Positions 38,557 through 50,147 are shown, numbered from the stretch's first letter. The stretch is DNA of 64,000 nucleotides from Bradyrhizobium betae (GCF_004123905.1 NZ_MZXW01000016.1:434001-498000), one strand, 5' to 3'. The notes: generated from the letters alone by a model not told the origin. Numbers and translations: made by a program.

Positions 38557-39024
38557 TCAGAACAGCCCGATGATATTCCCCACGACATAAAGGATCGCGA
38601 TCAGGATCAGGGCGCCGATCATGACGAAGGAGATTTCGATCGCGATGGCGCCGGTGCCGAGGATAGCGGCGACGCCGGCAAGAAGCCGTTCCTCGCGGAA
38701 GATCAGCGAGAGGACCGAAAGCAGGATGGCGAGCAGGCCGAGCGAGATCGCAGTGACGGAGGCGGTTTCGCTCCAGCTTCGTCCGGCCGATTTCTCAATC
38801 CTCGGAGCCTGATACTCCACGCCCTTCACGCGTGCGATCACGCGGTCCTTGATGCGATGTCCGGTGTCGACGATGACCTGATCAGCCGGCGGCGGCGGGA
38901 ACACCATCGGCACCACCCAATGCGGCAGCACAGCCGCCATCAGCGCCAGCACACCGACAATGCTGCCGATGATGCCGAGCCGGCGGGACGGCACGGCGGA
39001 ACGGGTCGTTGCAGAGGCGGTCAT
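38557..39024 (-). CDS. Small integral membrane protein, unknown function
   Basis: The 155-residue protein has hydrophobic segments at about 17-37, 88-108, 112-130 and 133-154, with a hydrophilic loop carrying PPPPADQVIVDTGHRIKDRVIARVKGVEYQAPR between the first two. No recognised motif is visible. It is upstream of murA on the same strand with 124 bp between, so a link with murA is possible but not shown. Homologues without function are expected in Bradyrhizobium. Confidence 0.75.
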   Translation of the reverse strand: MTASATTRSAVPSRRLGIIGSIVGVLALMAAVLPHWVVPMVFPPPPADQVIVDTGHRIKDRVIARVKGVEYQAPRIEKSAGRSWSETASVTAISLGLLAILLSVLSLIFREERLLAGVAAILGTGAIAIEISFVMIGALILIAILYVVGNIIGLF

Positions 39025-39120
39025 GGCGTGACGTTTCCCGGCCGGAATTGGCCTTGCGGGTTCATGCCACTTCGTCGCGATGGCGGGTGGTGAGGTTCAG
39101 CCGTGGTGTTTCCGCAGCGT

Positions 39121-39202
39121 ATTGCCGGGCTTGCCCCGGCCATCCACGTCTTGCCGCGTCGCACGAAGAACGTGGATGCCCGGGACAAGCCCGGGCATGA
39201 CG
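39121..39202. repeat. Palindromic repeat, family B (copy 2)
   Basis: GCCGGGCTTGCCCCGGCCATCCACG on the left and CGTGGATGCCCGGGACAAGC on the right. It lies just beyond the end of gyrB, between it and the small membrane protein gene, which points the same way. Confidence 0.88.
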
Positions 39203-39223
39203 ACCGTTCAAGACCAATCGATC

Positions 39224-41776
<2,553 letters not shown>

Positions 41777-41777
41777 T

Positions 41778-41805
41778 CAGATAGGATTTTTTAGCGAGTT
41801 TTCAA
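41778..41805 (-). promoter_or_regulatory. Candidate gyrB promoter
   Basis: On the minus strand TTGAAA (41800-41805), a 16-bp spacer and TATCTG (41778-41783) lie about 120 bp upstream of the gyrB start. The leader contains a 6-bp hairpin (TTGCGC-TAG-GCGCAA). The spacing is slightly short and the -10 is non-ideal. Confidence 0.5.
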
Positions 41806-41838
41806 GGCTTTTGGAGGCTGATTCGGAGGCTCGCGAAA

Positions 41839-41855
41839 AGCCCGATTCGAGGGCT
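41839..41855 (-). terminator. Possible weak terminator between the exported-protein gene and gyrB
   Basis: AGCCC-TCGAATC-GGGCT followed by TTT on the minus strand lies about 50 bp after the stop of the exported-protein gene. The stem has only five base pairs, so it is at best weak. Confidence 0.35.
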
Positions 41856-41900
41856 GTTTGGGGTCTTGAAAGGCGGGGGATTTTGCGGGGGCAACGGGGC

Positions 41901-42644
41901 TCAGTACAGCAGGAGCGGCGACCATGCCTCGCCGTCGCGCCCGACCGTGAGCTCCCAGGTATCGCCGGCCGCGAGGTTAAGGATATTCGTGGTGGCCGGA
42001 CGGCCCGGCACGCTCAGCTCGTAGGAATATTGGCCGGGCTTAAGATCCAGTGACACCGCGCGGGTGCCGCCGGCGCGCTTGATGGTTCGGTCGTTGATCG
42101 CAAGCGTGGCGTCGGTCTCGCTGATATTGGAGAACACCAGCTTCGCCTGGCCGGGCTCGGGCATGACGTTCGCGTTGGTCGCGACAGATGCGTTCTTCTG
42201 CACAAGGTTGACTGCGGTGCCGGTCGCCTTGCGGTCGAGCGCGAGCATGCCGGGTCCGAGCGGGGAGACGAAGGCAAGCTGGACGTAATCGGCGGAGACC
42301 GTTGCGCCGTCGTGCTGTTCCTGCCAGCCGAGCTTTCCAAGCTCGGTACGGTAGAATGCGAGGACGTCGCTGATTTCGGCGGGCACGTTGGCCTCTAACC
42401 TGGTGCGGAGCGGCGTTTCAACGCCGAGCACGACGGTGGTGTGGATTCCCCGGTAGCTGTAACGGGTCGGCGCGGGCAGCTTGGAATCGGGGTCGGGCGT
42501 GAGCTCGGCCGAAAACAGCACTGAGAGATGCGGCACCCAGGCACTGGCGCTCGCCGCCAGCATGCAGCTTGCGAGAAAGACGAGGCCGCACGCAAACGCC
42601 CACCATCGTGCCGAGGCTTGCGCCCCGGGCCTAGCCGTCCGCAT
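41901..42644 (-). CDS. Exported protein of unknown function between recF and gyrB
   Basis: The 247-residue protein has an N-terminal hydrophobic segment ending AFACGLVFLASCMLAASASAW; LASC could be a lipobox, otherwise a signal peptidase I site follows ASA. After that come PAEISDVLAFYRTELGKLGW, which has the look of a soluble periplasmic beta-helix mix, and a C-terminal part (SLDLKPGQYSYELSVPGRP) that resembles a small beta domain of PEGA type. Its place between two replication genes is unusual. Function unknown. Confidence 0.75.
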   Translation of the reverse strand: MRTARPGAQASARWWAFACGLVFLASCMLAASASAWVPHLSVLFSAELTPDPDSKLPAPTRYSYRGIHTTVVLGVETPLRTRLEANVPAEISDVLAFYRTELGKLGWQEQHDGATVSADYVQLAFVSPLGPGMLALDRKATGTAVNLVQKNASVATNANVMPEPGQAKLVFSNISETDATLAINDRTIKRAGGTRAVSLDLKPGQYSYELSVPGRPATTNILNLAAGDTWELTVGRDGEAWSPLLLY

Positions 42645-42763
42645 CTCACTCTCCAGGAATGTCGCGCATCGTTGTCATCGCGCGATCGGTAACGGCTACG
42701 ACACCGTCGGCGCGGCCTCTGGCAACTAGTCGCGGCGGAAAACGGCCGGGTTCAATGCGAAGT

Positions 42764-43900
42764 CTAGCGCCGGGCCGACACTTGCCCGCTCTCGACGTCA
42801 AAGACCTCGCCGCCGGCGCCAATCTCGGCGAAGGCCGCCGGGTCCGCGCCGGTCAGCCACACTTGCGCGCCGAGCTTGCGCAGCTCCTCGAACAGCGCCG
42901 CACGGCGGTTCGGATCGAGATGGGCGACGACCTCGTCGAGCAGCAGCAGCGGCACGATGCCGGTCATCTCGGCGACCAGGCTCGCATGTGCCAGCACGAG
43001 GCCGATCAGGAGCGCTTTCTGCTCGCCCGTGGACGCGTCGCGCGCGGGCATGCTTTTCGGCGCATAGATGACCTGGAGATCGGTGAGATGCGGGCCGTCG
43101 GTGGTGCGGCCGGCAATGGCATCGCGCGGACGGTTGTCGCGCAGGATCTGGCGGTAGCGGTCCTCGACCGACGTTGCGGTCTCGTTGAGCAGCGCGTTCT
43201 CCATCCAGCCGTCGAGCGCGATCTGCGCCGACGGAAAGGCGGATTGTTGCGCGCGTGCGTTCAACATGCCGGTCAGCCGCGCCGCGGTCTGGCCGCGCGT
43301 CGCCGCGACCGCGACCGCAAGCTCGGCGGTCTCGCGTTCGATCGCGTCACACCAATGGTCGTCGTAATTGCGCGTCTCGAGCAGGCGGTTGCGGGAGCGC
43401 AGCGAACGGTCGAGCGCGGAGATGCGGCTGGAATGCTCGCTGTCGATGGCGAGCACCAGGCGGTCGAAGAAGCGCCGCCGCTCCGACGCCCCGCCCATGA
43501 ACAGCCCGTCCATCGCCGGCGTCAGCCACACCATGCGGATGTGATCGCCGAAGGCTGTCGCCGAAGTCACCGGCTCGCGGTCGATGCGGCAGCGCCGGCT
43601 CACGGCGGCGTCTGCGCGTGGCGGATCGATCCCGGTGCCGAGCGTGGCCAAACCCAATGCGCCCTCGACCTGCGCCGAGACCGCCCAGGAGCCGTCGCCC
43701 TGGTTGTCGGCGACGTCTTCCAGCGTGGCGCGCCGCAAGCCGCGCCCCGGCGACAGGAACGAGATCGCCTCGATGCAATTGGTCTTGCCCGCCCCGTTCG
43801 GCCCGACCAGCGCCACCATGTCAGCCGCCGTCTCGAGCCCCGCCGCCCGATAATTCCGGAAATGCGTCAGCGTCAGGCGATGAATGCGGGAGGGGGTCAT
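42764..43900 (-). CDS. recF: DNA replication and repair protein RecF
   Basis: RecF acts with RecO and RecR at gapped DNA. The 378-residue SMC-like ATPase begins MTPSRIHRLTLTHFRNYRAAG. Walker A is VGPNGAGKTNCIEAI at about residue 33; the ABC-type signature region is in GEQKALLIGLVLAHA; Walker B is VPLLLLDEVVAHLDPNRR. The gene order dnaA-dnaN-recF-gyrB is an ancestral arrangement. Confidence 0.96.
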   Translation of the reverse strand: MTPSRIHRLTLTHFRNYRAAGLETAADMVALVGPNGAGKTNCIEAISFLSPGRGLRRATLEDVADNQGDGSWAVSAQVEGALGLATLGTGIDPPRADAAVSRRCRIDREPVTSATAFGDHIRMVWLTPAMDGLFMGGASERRRFFDRLVLAIDSEHSSRISALDRSLRSRNRLLETRNYDDHWCDAIERETAELAVAVAATRGQTAARLTGMLNARAQQSAFPSAQIALDGWMENALLNETATSVEDRYRQILRDNRPRDAIAGRTTDGPHLTDLQVIYAPKSMPARDASTGEQKALLIGLVLAHASLVAEMTGIVPLLLLDEVVAHLDPNRRAALFEELRKLGAQVWLTGADPAAFAEIGAGGEVFDVESGQVSARR

Positions 43901-43913
43901 AGAAATCCGTTTT

Positions 43914-44029
43914 CGTCATGCCCGGCCTTGTGCCGGGCATCCACGTTCTTGGCTCCGAAGACGTGGATGGCCGGGACATAGGCGAGCGAAGCGACGCCGT
44001 CCTACAGACGGCTACGCCCGGCCATGACG
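43914..44029. repeat. Palindromic repeat, family B with inserted segment (copy 3)
   Basis: The typical arms CGTCATGCCCGG...GGCATCCACG and CGTGGATGGCCGGGAC...GGCCATGACG are split on the right by about 40 bp (TAGGCGAGCGAAGCGACGCC then GTCCTACAGACGGCTACG). The same insertion occurs in reverse orientation in copy 4 (49974-50084). The element lies in the gap between recF and dnaN. Confidence 0.88.
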
Positions 44030-44062
44030 CATGTAGTCAATACGTGGAGAGGCCGGTAGCCC

Positions 44063-45181
44063 TCACACCCGCATCGGCATCAGCACGTACAGCGCGCTCT
44101 TGTCGTCCTTGTCCTGCACCAGGGTCGGCGAGCCCGGATCGGCGAGCCTCAGGGTTGCGACGTCGCCTTCGATCTGGGCGGCGATGTCGAGCAGATAGCG
44201 GGAGTTGAAGCCGATATCGAGGGCGTCGGAGGCGTATTCGACCTCAAGCTCTTCGGTCGCGCTACCTGAATCCGGATTGGTCACCGACAGCACCAGCTTG
44301 CCCGGTGACAGCGAGAGCTTCACCGCGCGGCCGCGCTCGCTCGAAATCGTCGAGACGCGGTCGACCGCGTTCTCAAAATCCTTCTTGTCGACGACGAGCT
44401 CCTTGTCGTTGCCTTGCGGGATGACGCGGCCGTAGTCGGGGAAGGTGCCGTCGATCAGTTTGGAGGTCAGCACCACATTGCCGATGGTGAAGCGGATCTT
44501 GGCCTGCGACAGCTCGATCGTCATCTCGGCCTCAGTGTCCTCGATCAGGCGCTGCACCTCGCCGACCGTTTTCCGCGGCACGATCACACCGGGCATGCCG
44601 TTGGCGCCCTTGGGCTGGACCAGGTCGAGCTGGGCGAGGCGATGGCCGTCGGTGGCGACGCCGCGTAAGGTAGCGGCCTGGGCGGTGCCGGCAGCGTGCA
44701 GATAGATGCCGTTGAGGTAATAGCGCGTCTCCTCGGTCGAGATCGCGAACTGGGTGCGGTCGATCAGCCGCTTGACGTCCTTGGCGGCGAGATTGAACGA
44801 GTGCGACATGTCGCCGGCGGCCAGATCCGGAAAGTCGTTCTCCGGCAGGGTCTGCAGCGTGAAGCGCGAGCGGCCGGCGCGGATCGCCAGCACGGCGCGG
44901 TCGCCGTCGGCTTCCAGCACGATCTGCGAGCCGTCAGGCAGCTTGCGCACGATGTCGTAGAACATGTGCGCGGGAACGGTGGTGGAACCCGCGGTTGCGG
45001 TTTCGGCCGGGAGCGTTTCCGTCACCTCGAGGTCGAGGTCGGTCGCCTTCAGCGACAATTTCGCATTCTCGGCGCGGACCAGCACGTTGCCGAGGATTGG
45101 AATCGTGTTGCGGCGTTCGACCACGCGGTGGACATGGCCCAGCGACTTCAGGAGTTGCGCGCGTTCGACCGTAACCTTCAT
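44063..45181 (-). CDS. dnaN: DNA polymerase III subunit beta (sliding clamp)
   Basis: DnaN forms the ring clamp that tethers polymerase III. The 372-residue protein starts MKVTVERAQLLKSLGHV (an open frame extends 24 codons upstream without conservation). The three clamp domains are of normal length. Seen patterns are RNTIPILGNVLVRAEN, GVATDGHRLAQLDL and the C-terminal LYVLMPMRV. It lies 281 bp from dnaA on the same strand. Confidence 0.97.
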   Translation of the reverse strand: MKVTVERAQLLKSLGHVHRVVERRNTIPILGNVLVRAENAKLSLKATDLDLEVTETLPAETATAGSTTVPAHMFYDIVRKLPDGSQIVLEADGDRAVLAIRAGRSRFTLQTLPENDFPDLAAGDMSHSFNLAAKDVKRLIDRTQFAISTEETRYYLNGIYLHAAGTAQAATLRGVATDGHRLAQLDLVQPKGANGMPGVIVPRKTVGEVQRLIEDTEAEMTIELSQAKIRFTIGNVVLTSKLIDGTFPDYGRVIPQGNDKELVVDKKDFENAVDRVSTISSERGRAVKLSLSPGKLVLSVTNPDSGSATEELEVEYASDALDIGFNSRYLLDIAAQIEGDVATLRLADPGSPTLVQDKDDKSALYVLMPMRV

Positions 45182-45407
45182 TGCACTACTCGCCCGATCC
45201 CAAGGAAACATAACGTTGGAAAAGCCGGACGGCCGAAAAGCGCGCCACGGCACCGAAGACCCCGAAAAGCCGGATCATCCAGCCGATATGACCAAAGCCG
45301 TCAGGGTCGTGCAAGGTGGCTCGGATGGCCCCCGGATTCAAGGGATTGGCGGCAGTTCCCCACGATTTACAGCCCAAAACGCAGGCCGTCGCCCGGACAA
45401 ACGAAAG

Positions 45408-45436
45408 CCGCCGCCCGGGTGTGGCCGGGGCGGCGG
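45408..45436 (-). terminator. Hairpin downstream of dnaA
   Basis: CCGCCGCCCCGG and CCCGGGCGGCGG form a strong, nearly perfect 12-bp stem on the minus strand, followed by only TTT. It lies 26 bp after the dnaA stop. It is a probable but non-canonical terminator, between dnaA and dnaN; the rest of the 281-bp gap has no gene. Confidence 0.55.
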
Positions 45437-45462
45437 GAGAATGGCGGGAGCAGCTTAGGCGT

Positions 45463-46878
45463 TTATTCCTGAAGCTGGCGCTTCAGCGACTCCACTTCCT
45501 CGGACAAGGCCGTGTCCTTGGACACCAGTGCCTCGATCTTGCGCACGGCATGCAGCACCGTGGTGTGGTCGCGGCCACCGAAGCGGCGGCCGATTTCCGG
45601 CAGCGAGCGCAGGGTCAGCGTCTTGGCGAGGTACATCGCCACCTGGCGCGGACGGACCACGTTGGCGGTGCGGCGCGAGGACAGCAGGTCGGAGCGGCTG
45701 ACATTATACTGCCGTGCCACCACGCGCTGGATGTCCTCGATCTTGATCCGCTTCGGCTCCTGCGGCCGGATCAGGTCGCGCACCTCGTGCTCGGCCATTT
45801 CCAGCGTCACCGGCCGGTTGTTGAGTTTCGAGTGCGCGAGCAGACGATTGATCGCGCCTTCGAGATCCCGGCCGTTATGGGTAATGGCGCGGGCCAGATA
45901 GGTCAGCACCTCCTCGGGCACCTCGAACGTCGCATGATGGGCGCGGGCGGCCGCAACGCGCGACTTGAGAATGCCGTGGCGCAGCTCTTCGCCGAGCGAG
46001 CCCATCTCGACCACGAGGCCGCCGGCCAGACGCGAGCGGACGCGATCATCGAGGCTTTCGAGATCGGACGGCGGACGGTCGGCCGCGATCACGACCTGGC
46101 GGCCGGCATCGATCAGCGCGTTCAGCGTGTGACAGAACTCGGCCTGCGTCGACTTGCCCTGCAGGAACTGGAGATCGTCGATGACGAGCACGTCGATGCC
46201 GCGCAGCGCTTCCTTGAAGGCGAGGGCCGTCTGCGTTTTCAGCGCGGCGACGAAGCCGTACATGAATTTTTCGGCCGTGAGATACAGCACCTTGCGTTCG
46301 TTGCCGGAATTGCCGGCCCAGGTCACCGCCTGCAAGAGATGCGTCTTGCCGAGGCCAACGCCGGCATGAATGTAGAGCGGGTTGAACATCACGGGGTCGC
46401 CGCGGCGCCCTTCGGCGACCTGACGCGCGGCGGCATGCGCCAGCGTGTTGGAGCGGCCGACAACGAAGCTTGCAAAGGTCAGGCGCGGATCGAGCGGCGA
46501 GCCGCCGAGCGCATCGTGATTGGCCGAGACCGGCGCGGTCGCCGTCGAGCGCAACTCGGGTGCGGGCGCACGACGCGCCTCGACCGGTGCCGGTGCTTCC
46601 TTCGGCTGCACCACGGGGCGCACCGCGGAGCGAACAGTGAGATCGATACGATGCACTTCGGGCATCTCGGCCTGCCAGCACGACAGCACGCGCTCGGCAT
46701 AATGGGCCTGGATCCAGCTCTTCAGGAAGCGCGTCGGTACCGAGAGCCGCACGCTCTCCTCCTGCACGCCTTCCAGATCCATGCGCGCAAACCAGCTCGT
46801 ATAGACGTCTTCGCCAACGTTCGAGCGCAGCCGGCTCTTCACGCGTGACCAGCGATCCTGTTCCGATGTCGTCATCAT
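45463..46878 (-). CDS. dnaA: Chromosomal replication initiator DnaA
   Basis: DnaA binds DnaA boxes and opens the origin. The 471-residue protein starts [17 protein letters not shown] (the frame extends 28 codons further without support). Domain III has Walker [16 protein letters not shown] and Walker [14 protein letters not shown]; domain IV carries the DNA-binding signature [20 protein letters not shown]. The domain II linker (Pro/Ala-rich, about residues 90-145) is long, as in rhizobia. A 1.27-kb gene-free interval lies upstream. Confidence 0.98.
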   Translation of the reverse strand: MMTTSEQDRWSRVKSRLRSNVGEDVYTSWFARMDLEGVQEESVRLSVPTRFLKSWIQAHYAERVLSCWQAEMPEVHRIDLTVRSAVRPVVQPKEAPAPVEARRAPAPELRSTATAPVSANHDALGGSPLDPRLTFASFVVGRSNTLAHAAARQVAEGRRGDPVMFNPLYIHAGVGLGKTHLLQAVTWAGNSGNERKVLYLTAEKFMYGFVAALKTQTALAFKEALRGIDVLVIDDLQFLQGKSTQAEFCHTLNALIDAGRQVVIAADRPPSDLESLDDRVRSRLAGGLVVEMGSLGEELRHGILKSRVAAARAHHATFEVPEEVLTYLARAITHNGRDLEGAINRLLAHSKLNNRPVTLEMAEHEVRDLIRPQEPKRIKIEDIQRVVARQYNVSRSDLLSSRRTANVVRPRQVAMYLAKTLTLRSLPEIGRRFGGRDHTTVLHAVRKIEALVSKDTALSEEVESLKRQLQE

Positions 46879-47991
46879 TTGAAAACTTTTCTTGAGAGGT
46901 AAGGTTGCGTTGTTAACGCCATGCAGGGTTCCTGCCGGAATCCCCGGATGGCGCGACCTCAAGCGAGTCCATCTTCAGACATGGCTCGACCGTTCGGCGG
47001 ATGCGCCGCTGGTCAGATCAGCGATGTCTGGGATGGAGAGTTCGCGAGGTCAGCGCGTACTCGACGCGCCCTCACAGATGGGAGGCTGAACGCAGGACGG
47101 ATCGGAAACGGCATCGTTGAGCGATGGAACTTGAATCAATACCGCGTTGAATCCGTAGGACATGATACCCTCCCCGTCCTGCCGTGATCGCTCACGACAA
47201 GGTCCTGCGTGAAAAACAACCGCCTCTGAAACGCTTCAGCCGCGGATGTCTGCCCGTCTGTACTAGTCGTCCGCTCGGCTTCGCCATCCTGCGTGTCGGA
47301 GTAGCTCAAGATGTCTCTCGTATGCGCTTGGTTGGCGCGAGCGAGACCTGGAAATCCCGCTTGGAGACATTCAGACAAAGAGCTACCGTCCCCATATTGC
47401 TATGGGTTTCGAACCGCCAATCGCTTGGTAAGGCGTCGCCTACGTGCACACCGCCGCCGATTTGCACGCTCACCCCGTTTCCGATACCGCGCTGGTCTCA
47501 AGATCGTGGGCGCCGCTGACGACTTAAGGAATACACTATGCCGAAAGACTCGCAACGAAATTGATTCACACTTGAGGCGACTAAAAACTTGACCAGCGTT
47601 AACGCCGCGCGGGAGTTGTGCACAGGCTTGCGAGCAAGAGTTTGGATTCGTGCGCAGATTCGAAAACGCGGCGTGTCATGTGACAATTCTCCGCCGCCGC
47701 CAAAAATTTTTTACAAAAGCGTCACGCACACGACGCGCGAGCGATTTTTCCAAATGCTTGTCGACGCTATGTCGATAAGTTGTTAGCGAGACATCGTTTT
47801 TTGAGTCCCGTTTCACAGGGTAGCTCCACCGCGAGACGTGTTCCGGGGAACTACGGTGTGTAAAACTCGCAGGCGCACAAATTCAACTTGAGCCCGTGCC
47901 GCAGGGGTTTTTCGCAGCGCGGTGAATGTGTCCGCTGTTGCAAGATCATCCGCAAGGAGAACTACGGAACGCATCATGGTGCGGGCGACGC

Positions 47992-48013
47992 AAATCTTCC
48001 AATCGAAGATTGG
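47992..48013. other. Nested inverted repeat
   Basis: AATCTTC and GAAGATT (7-bp arms) with a CAATC loop; CCAATC-GAA-GATTGG is a second, overlapping palindrome. It lies at the right end of the dnaA-rpsT interval, downstream of rpsT. Function unknown. Confidence 0.5.
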
Positions 48014-48049
48014 CCGACGCGTGATGCTTGCGTGATTATGACGGGCAGC

Positions 48050-48073
48050 AAAAAGCCCGGCGCGGGCCGGGCT
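48050..48073 (-). terminator. rpsT intrinsic terminator
   Basis: On the minus strand AGCCCGGC-CCGC-GCCGGGCT (perfect 8-bp stem, arms 48066-48073 and 48054-48061) followed by TTTT lies about 80 bp after the rpsT stop. Confidence 0.85.
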
Positions 48074-48151
48074 GATTGACGAGCGCGACGTCGATCGGAT
48101 CAACCGATCGGATGACTCGGCGCACTTGCTTCGCGAGCTTACTCGGAGAGC

Positions 48152-48418
48152 TTACTTGGCGAGCTTGGCGATCTGCGCGGTGAGGCGCGAGACTTTGCGG
48201 CTGGCGTTGTTCTTGTGAACGATGTTGCGCTGCGCGGCCTGCATCAAAGCGGGCTCGGCAGATGCCATCGCCTTCAGCGCGGCGGCGCGGTCGCCGGTCG
48301 CGATGGCTTCCTCGACGGTGCGGACGGCACCGCGCATCTGGGTGCGGCGCGACTTGTTGACGGCAGTGCGGCGGGCGATCTTGCGCGTCGCTTTCTTGGC
48401 GGAGGTGGTATTGGCCAT
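48152..48418 (-). CDS. rpsT: 30S ribosomal protein S20
   Basis: S20 binds 16S rRNA early in 30S assembly. The 88-residue basic helical protein has [17 protein letters not shown] at the start and the segment [24 protein letters not shown] typical for S20. The ribosome-binding site is AAAGGA. The gene next to dnaA matches the order in Rhodopseudomonas and Bradyrhizobium. Transcription ends at the terminator at 48050-48073. Confidence 0.97.
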   Translation of the reverse strand: MANTTSAKKATRKIARRTAVNKSRRTQMRGAVRTVEEAIATGDRAAALKAMASAEPALMQAAQRNIVHKNNASRKVSRLTAQIAKLAK

Positions 48419-48796
48419 GGTCTCAATATCCTTTGCGGTACCGGTCGCGTCTTGGTCGGGTAGCGCCGGCTGCTGGACCGCTGAATCGACGCTCGGATTT
48501 AGGGTGTTCGGTTGCTAGGCTGTTCCCGGAACGCGAGGCATCGACGAGCCAATAAGCCCAAGGAGCCTGCAACCGCTCAAAGAACAGCGGCGGCAGGATT
48601 GCGCCCACCGCCAGTTGGCGCCCTTATAGAGAGGGTCTGCGGCACCGTCAACGCTTTCCGGGGCTGGAAAACAGGCCCTCGGACGCTTCAAGAGGTGCCG
48701 TAACGCCCTGAAGAGGTTGAATTTCTGCCGCCTCCCGGCTATTGGCTGGCGGTGTTCCGATGGTCGTCCGATCGGATGATCCATATAAGGTGAGGC
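48419..48796. other. Gene-free divergent interval upstream of rpsT
   Basis: The interval holds the rpsT promoter (48623-48651) and its long leader of about 200 nt on the minus strand. I see no open frame. The plus-strand end (48775-48796) has the ribosome-binding site for the next gene. Confidence 0.6.
48623..48651 (-). promoter_or_regulatory. rpsT promoter
   Basis: On the minus strand -35 TTGACG (48646-48651), 17-bp spacer and -10 TATAAG (48623-48628) lie about 205 bp upstream of the rpsT start. This is the best sigma70-like promoter in the window. It leaves a long leader, which could host control of ribosomal protein synthesis. Confidence 0.75.
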
Positions 48797-49114
48797 ATGA
48801 TCCGCGGCTTTTTCCGACTGATTGGGCTGTTGCTGCTGGCCGGCGGGTTCATCTTCATGGTCTATGACGGCGCCCGCTGGGTGGCCGACCAGACCCTGAA
48901 GTTCACCCGGTTCGGCCAGTTCTGGAACGACATCAATCAGACCAGCCAGACGGCGTTCCGGACCTGGGTCGAGGCCAAGGCGCCCTGGCTCTGGACCTCG
49001 GTGATCCGCCTCGTGCTGGACCAGCCGGTTTTCGCCGTCCTCGGCATTTTGGGCATCCTGCTGATGATCCTGTTCCGGCCGCGCAAGCCGCTGATCGGCT
49101 ATTCCCGGGATTGA
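48797..49114 (+). CDS. Small membrane protein, unknown function (105 aa)
   Basis: The protein has a hydrophobic segment at about residues 5-25 ([22 protein letters not shown]) and another at about 75-95 ([18 protein letters not shown]), with a middle part rich in Trp. Ribosome-binding site GGTGAGG. No known domain is recognised. Its stop lies within the first of two 23-bp tandem units. It is divergent from rpsT. Confidence 0.8.
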   Translation: MIRGFFRLIGLLLLAGGFIFMVYDGARWVADQTLKFTRFGQFWNDINQTSQTAFRTWVEAKAPWLWTSVIRLVLDQPVFAVLGILGILLMILFRPRKPLIGYSRD

Positions 49115-49152
49115 TCTTCAATTCCCGCCGGGATTGATCTTCAATTCCCACC
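49107..49152. repeat. Tandem duplication of a 23-bp unit over a stop codon
   Basis: GGGATTGATCTTCAATTCCC plus CC-type ends is repeated twice (49107-49129 and 49130-49152), differing at one base. The first copy holds the TGA stop of the upstream 105-residue gene, so a loss of one unit would be neutral for the protein end. Confidence 0.85.
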
Positions 49153-49289
49153 GGGACTAGGCACAGCAGCAGCGGCCGTGTAACGGGGCTGCTGCTTCCT
49201 GCGTATATGCCTATATTCCCCACTGATCGCGAGCACGCCGCCCGAGCGCTTTGGCTCGAGCGACGGACAGCTCGTCCCGGAGATCCGTC

Positions 49290-49946
49290 ATGCTGTTCAT
49301 GCGCAAGACCACCGCATTGCCGAGCGCAGCTGAAGCGCTGCCCGGCCGTGCGCAAGCCATCCCGACCGCGAGCACTCATTTCGTCAACGGCGCAAAATTG
49401 CAGCCGCCTTATCCGGCAGGCCTCGAGCAGGCCGTGTTCGGCTTGGGCTGTTTCTGGGGCGCCGAGCGAAAATTCTGGGAGCTCGGCGACGGCATCTATG
49501 CCACAGCCGTCGGCTATGCCGGCGGCCACACGCCGAACCCGACCTATGAAGAGACCTGCTCGGGTCGCACCGGCCACACCGAAGTGGTGCTGGTCGTGTT
49601 CGACCCGAAGAAGATCTCTTACGAGAAGCTCCTGAAGACGTTCTGGGAGAGCCACAACCCGACGCAGGGCATGCGTCAGGGCAACGACGTCGGCACGCAG
49701 TACCGAAGCGCGATCTACACCTATTCAGATGCGCAGAAGAAAGCCGCCGACGCGTCCAGGGCGCTCTATCAGAAGGCGCTTGCTGCAAAAGGCCTCGGTG
49801 CCATCACCACCGAGATCGCGCCCGCCGGCGAATTCTATTTCGCCGAGGACTACCATCAGCAATATCTGGCGAAGAACCCCGCCGGCTATTGCGGCCTCGG
49901 CGGCACCGGCGTGTCCTGCCCGATCGGCGTCGGTGTGAGCGCTTGA
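49290..49946 (+). CDS. msrA: Peptide-methionine (S)-S-oxide reductase MsrA
   Basis: MsrA repairs oxidised methionine. The 218-residue protein starts [19 protein letters not shown], with GGAG upstream. The active-site motif [11 protein letters not shown] is at about residue 51 with the nucleophilic Cys; [17 protein letters not shown] and QYRSAIYTY follow. The resolving cysteines lie in the C-terminal end ([15 protein letters not shown]). Its N-terminal extension of about 40 residues is longer than in E. coli but seen in rhizobial MsrA. No msrB is adjacent. Confidence 0.95.
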   Translation: MLFMRKTTALPSAAEALPGRAQAIPTASTHFVNGAKLQPPYPAGLEQAVFGLGCFWGAERKFWELGDGIYATAVGYAGGHTPNPTYEETCSGRTGHTEVVLVVFDPKKISYEKLLKTFWESHNPTQGMRQGNDVGTQYRSAIYTYSDAQKKAADASRALYQKALAAKGLGAITTEIAPAGEFYFAEDYHQQYLAKNPAGYCGLGGTGVSCPIGVGVSA

Positions 49947-49973
49947 TCTAACGACGAACTCGTCGTCATGGCC

Positions 49974-50084
49974 GGGCGTAGCCGTCTGTAGGACGGCGTC
50001 GCTTCGCTCGCCTACGTCCCGGCCATCCACGATCTTCGTGCGGCATCAAGAATGTGGATGCCCGGGATAAGCCCGGGCATGACG
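49974..50084. repeat. Palindromic repeat, family B with inserted segment (copy 4)
   Basis: Left arm CGTCATGGCCGGGCGTAGCC carries an inserted 40-bp part (GTCTGTAGGACGGCGTCGC then TTCGCTCGCCTACG) that is the reverse complement of that in copy 3. Right arm is GTGGATGCCCGGG...CCCGGGCATGACGG. Confidence 0.88.
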
Positions 50085-50147
50085 GTGTGGCGATGCCCGC
50101 GCGGGCACGCTTGCTATTGCGCTCGCCGCGTCCCCCTCAACGCTTTA

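Larger units (their letters stand above)
46879..48151. other. 1.27-kb gene-free dnaA-rpsT interval (candidate origin or dnaA control region)
   Basis: No open frame here looks like a real gene. The GC content is visibly lower in 47540-47880, with AT-rich stretches such as CAAAAATTTTTTAC (47701-47714). There are eight GANTC (CcrM) sites, at 46965, 47133, 47149, 47547, 47563, 47645, 47657 and 47803. TGTCGATAA (47770-47778) is one mismatch from a DnaA box in inverse orientation; other candidates have two. An rpsT terminator lies at its right end. An origin or large dnaA regulatory region is possible; Alphaproteobacteria may also use a hemE-side origin. Confidence 0.5.

Noticed and set aside
46892..47187. 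Short open frames in the dnaA-rpsT interval
   Set aside because: No ribosome-binding site, no conserved composition, and overlapping frames of equal quality on both strands.
47560..47880. Full set of DnaA boxes
   Set aside because: Only one site within one mismatch of TTATCCACA (inverse strand) was found; others differ by two bases, which is not above chance.
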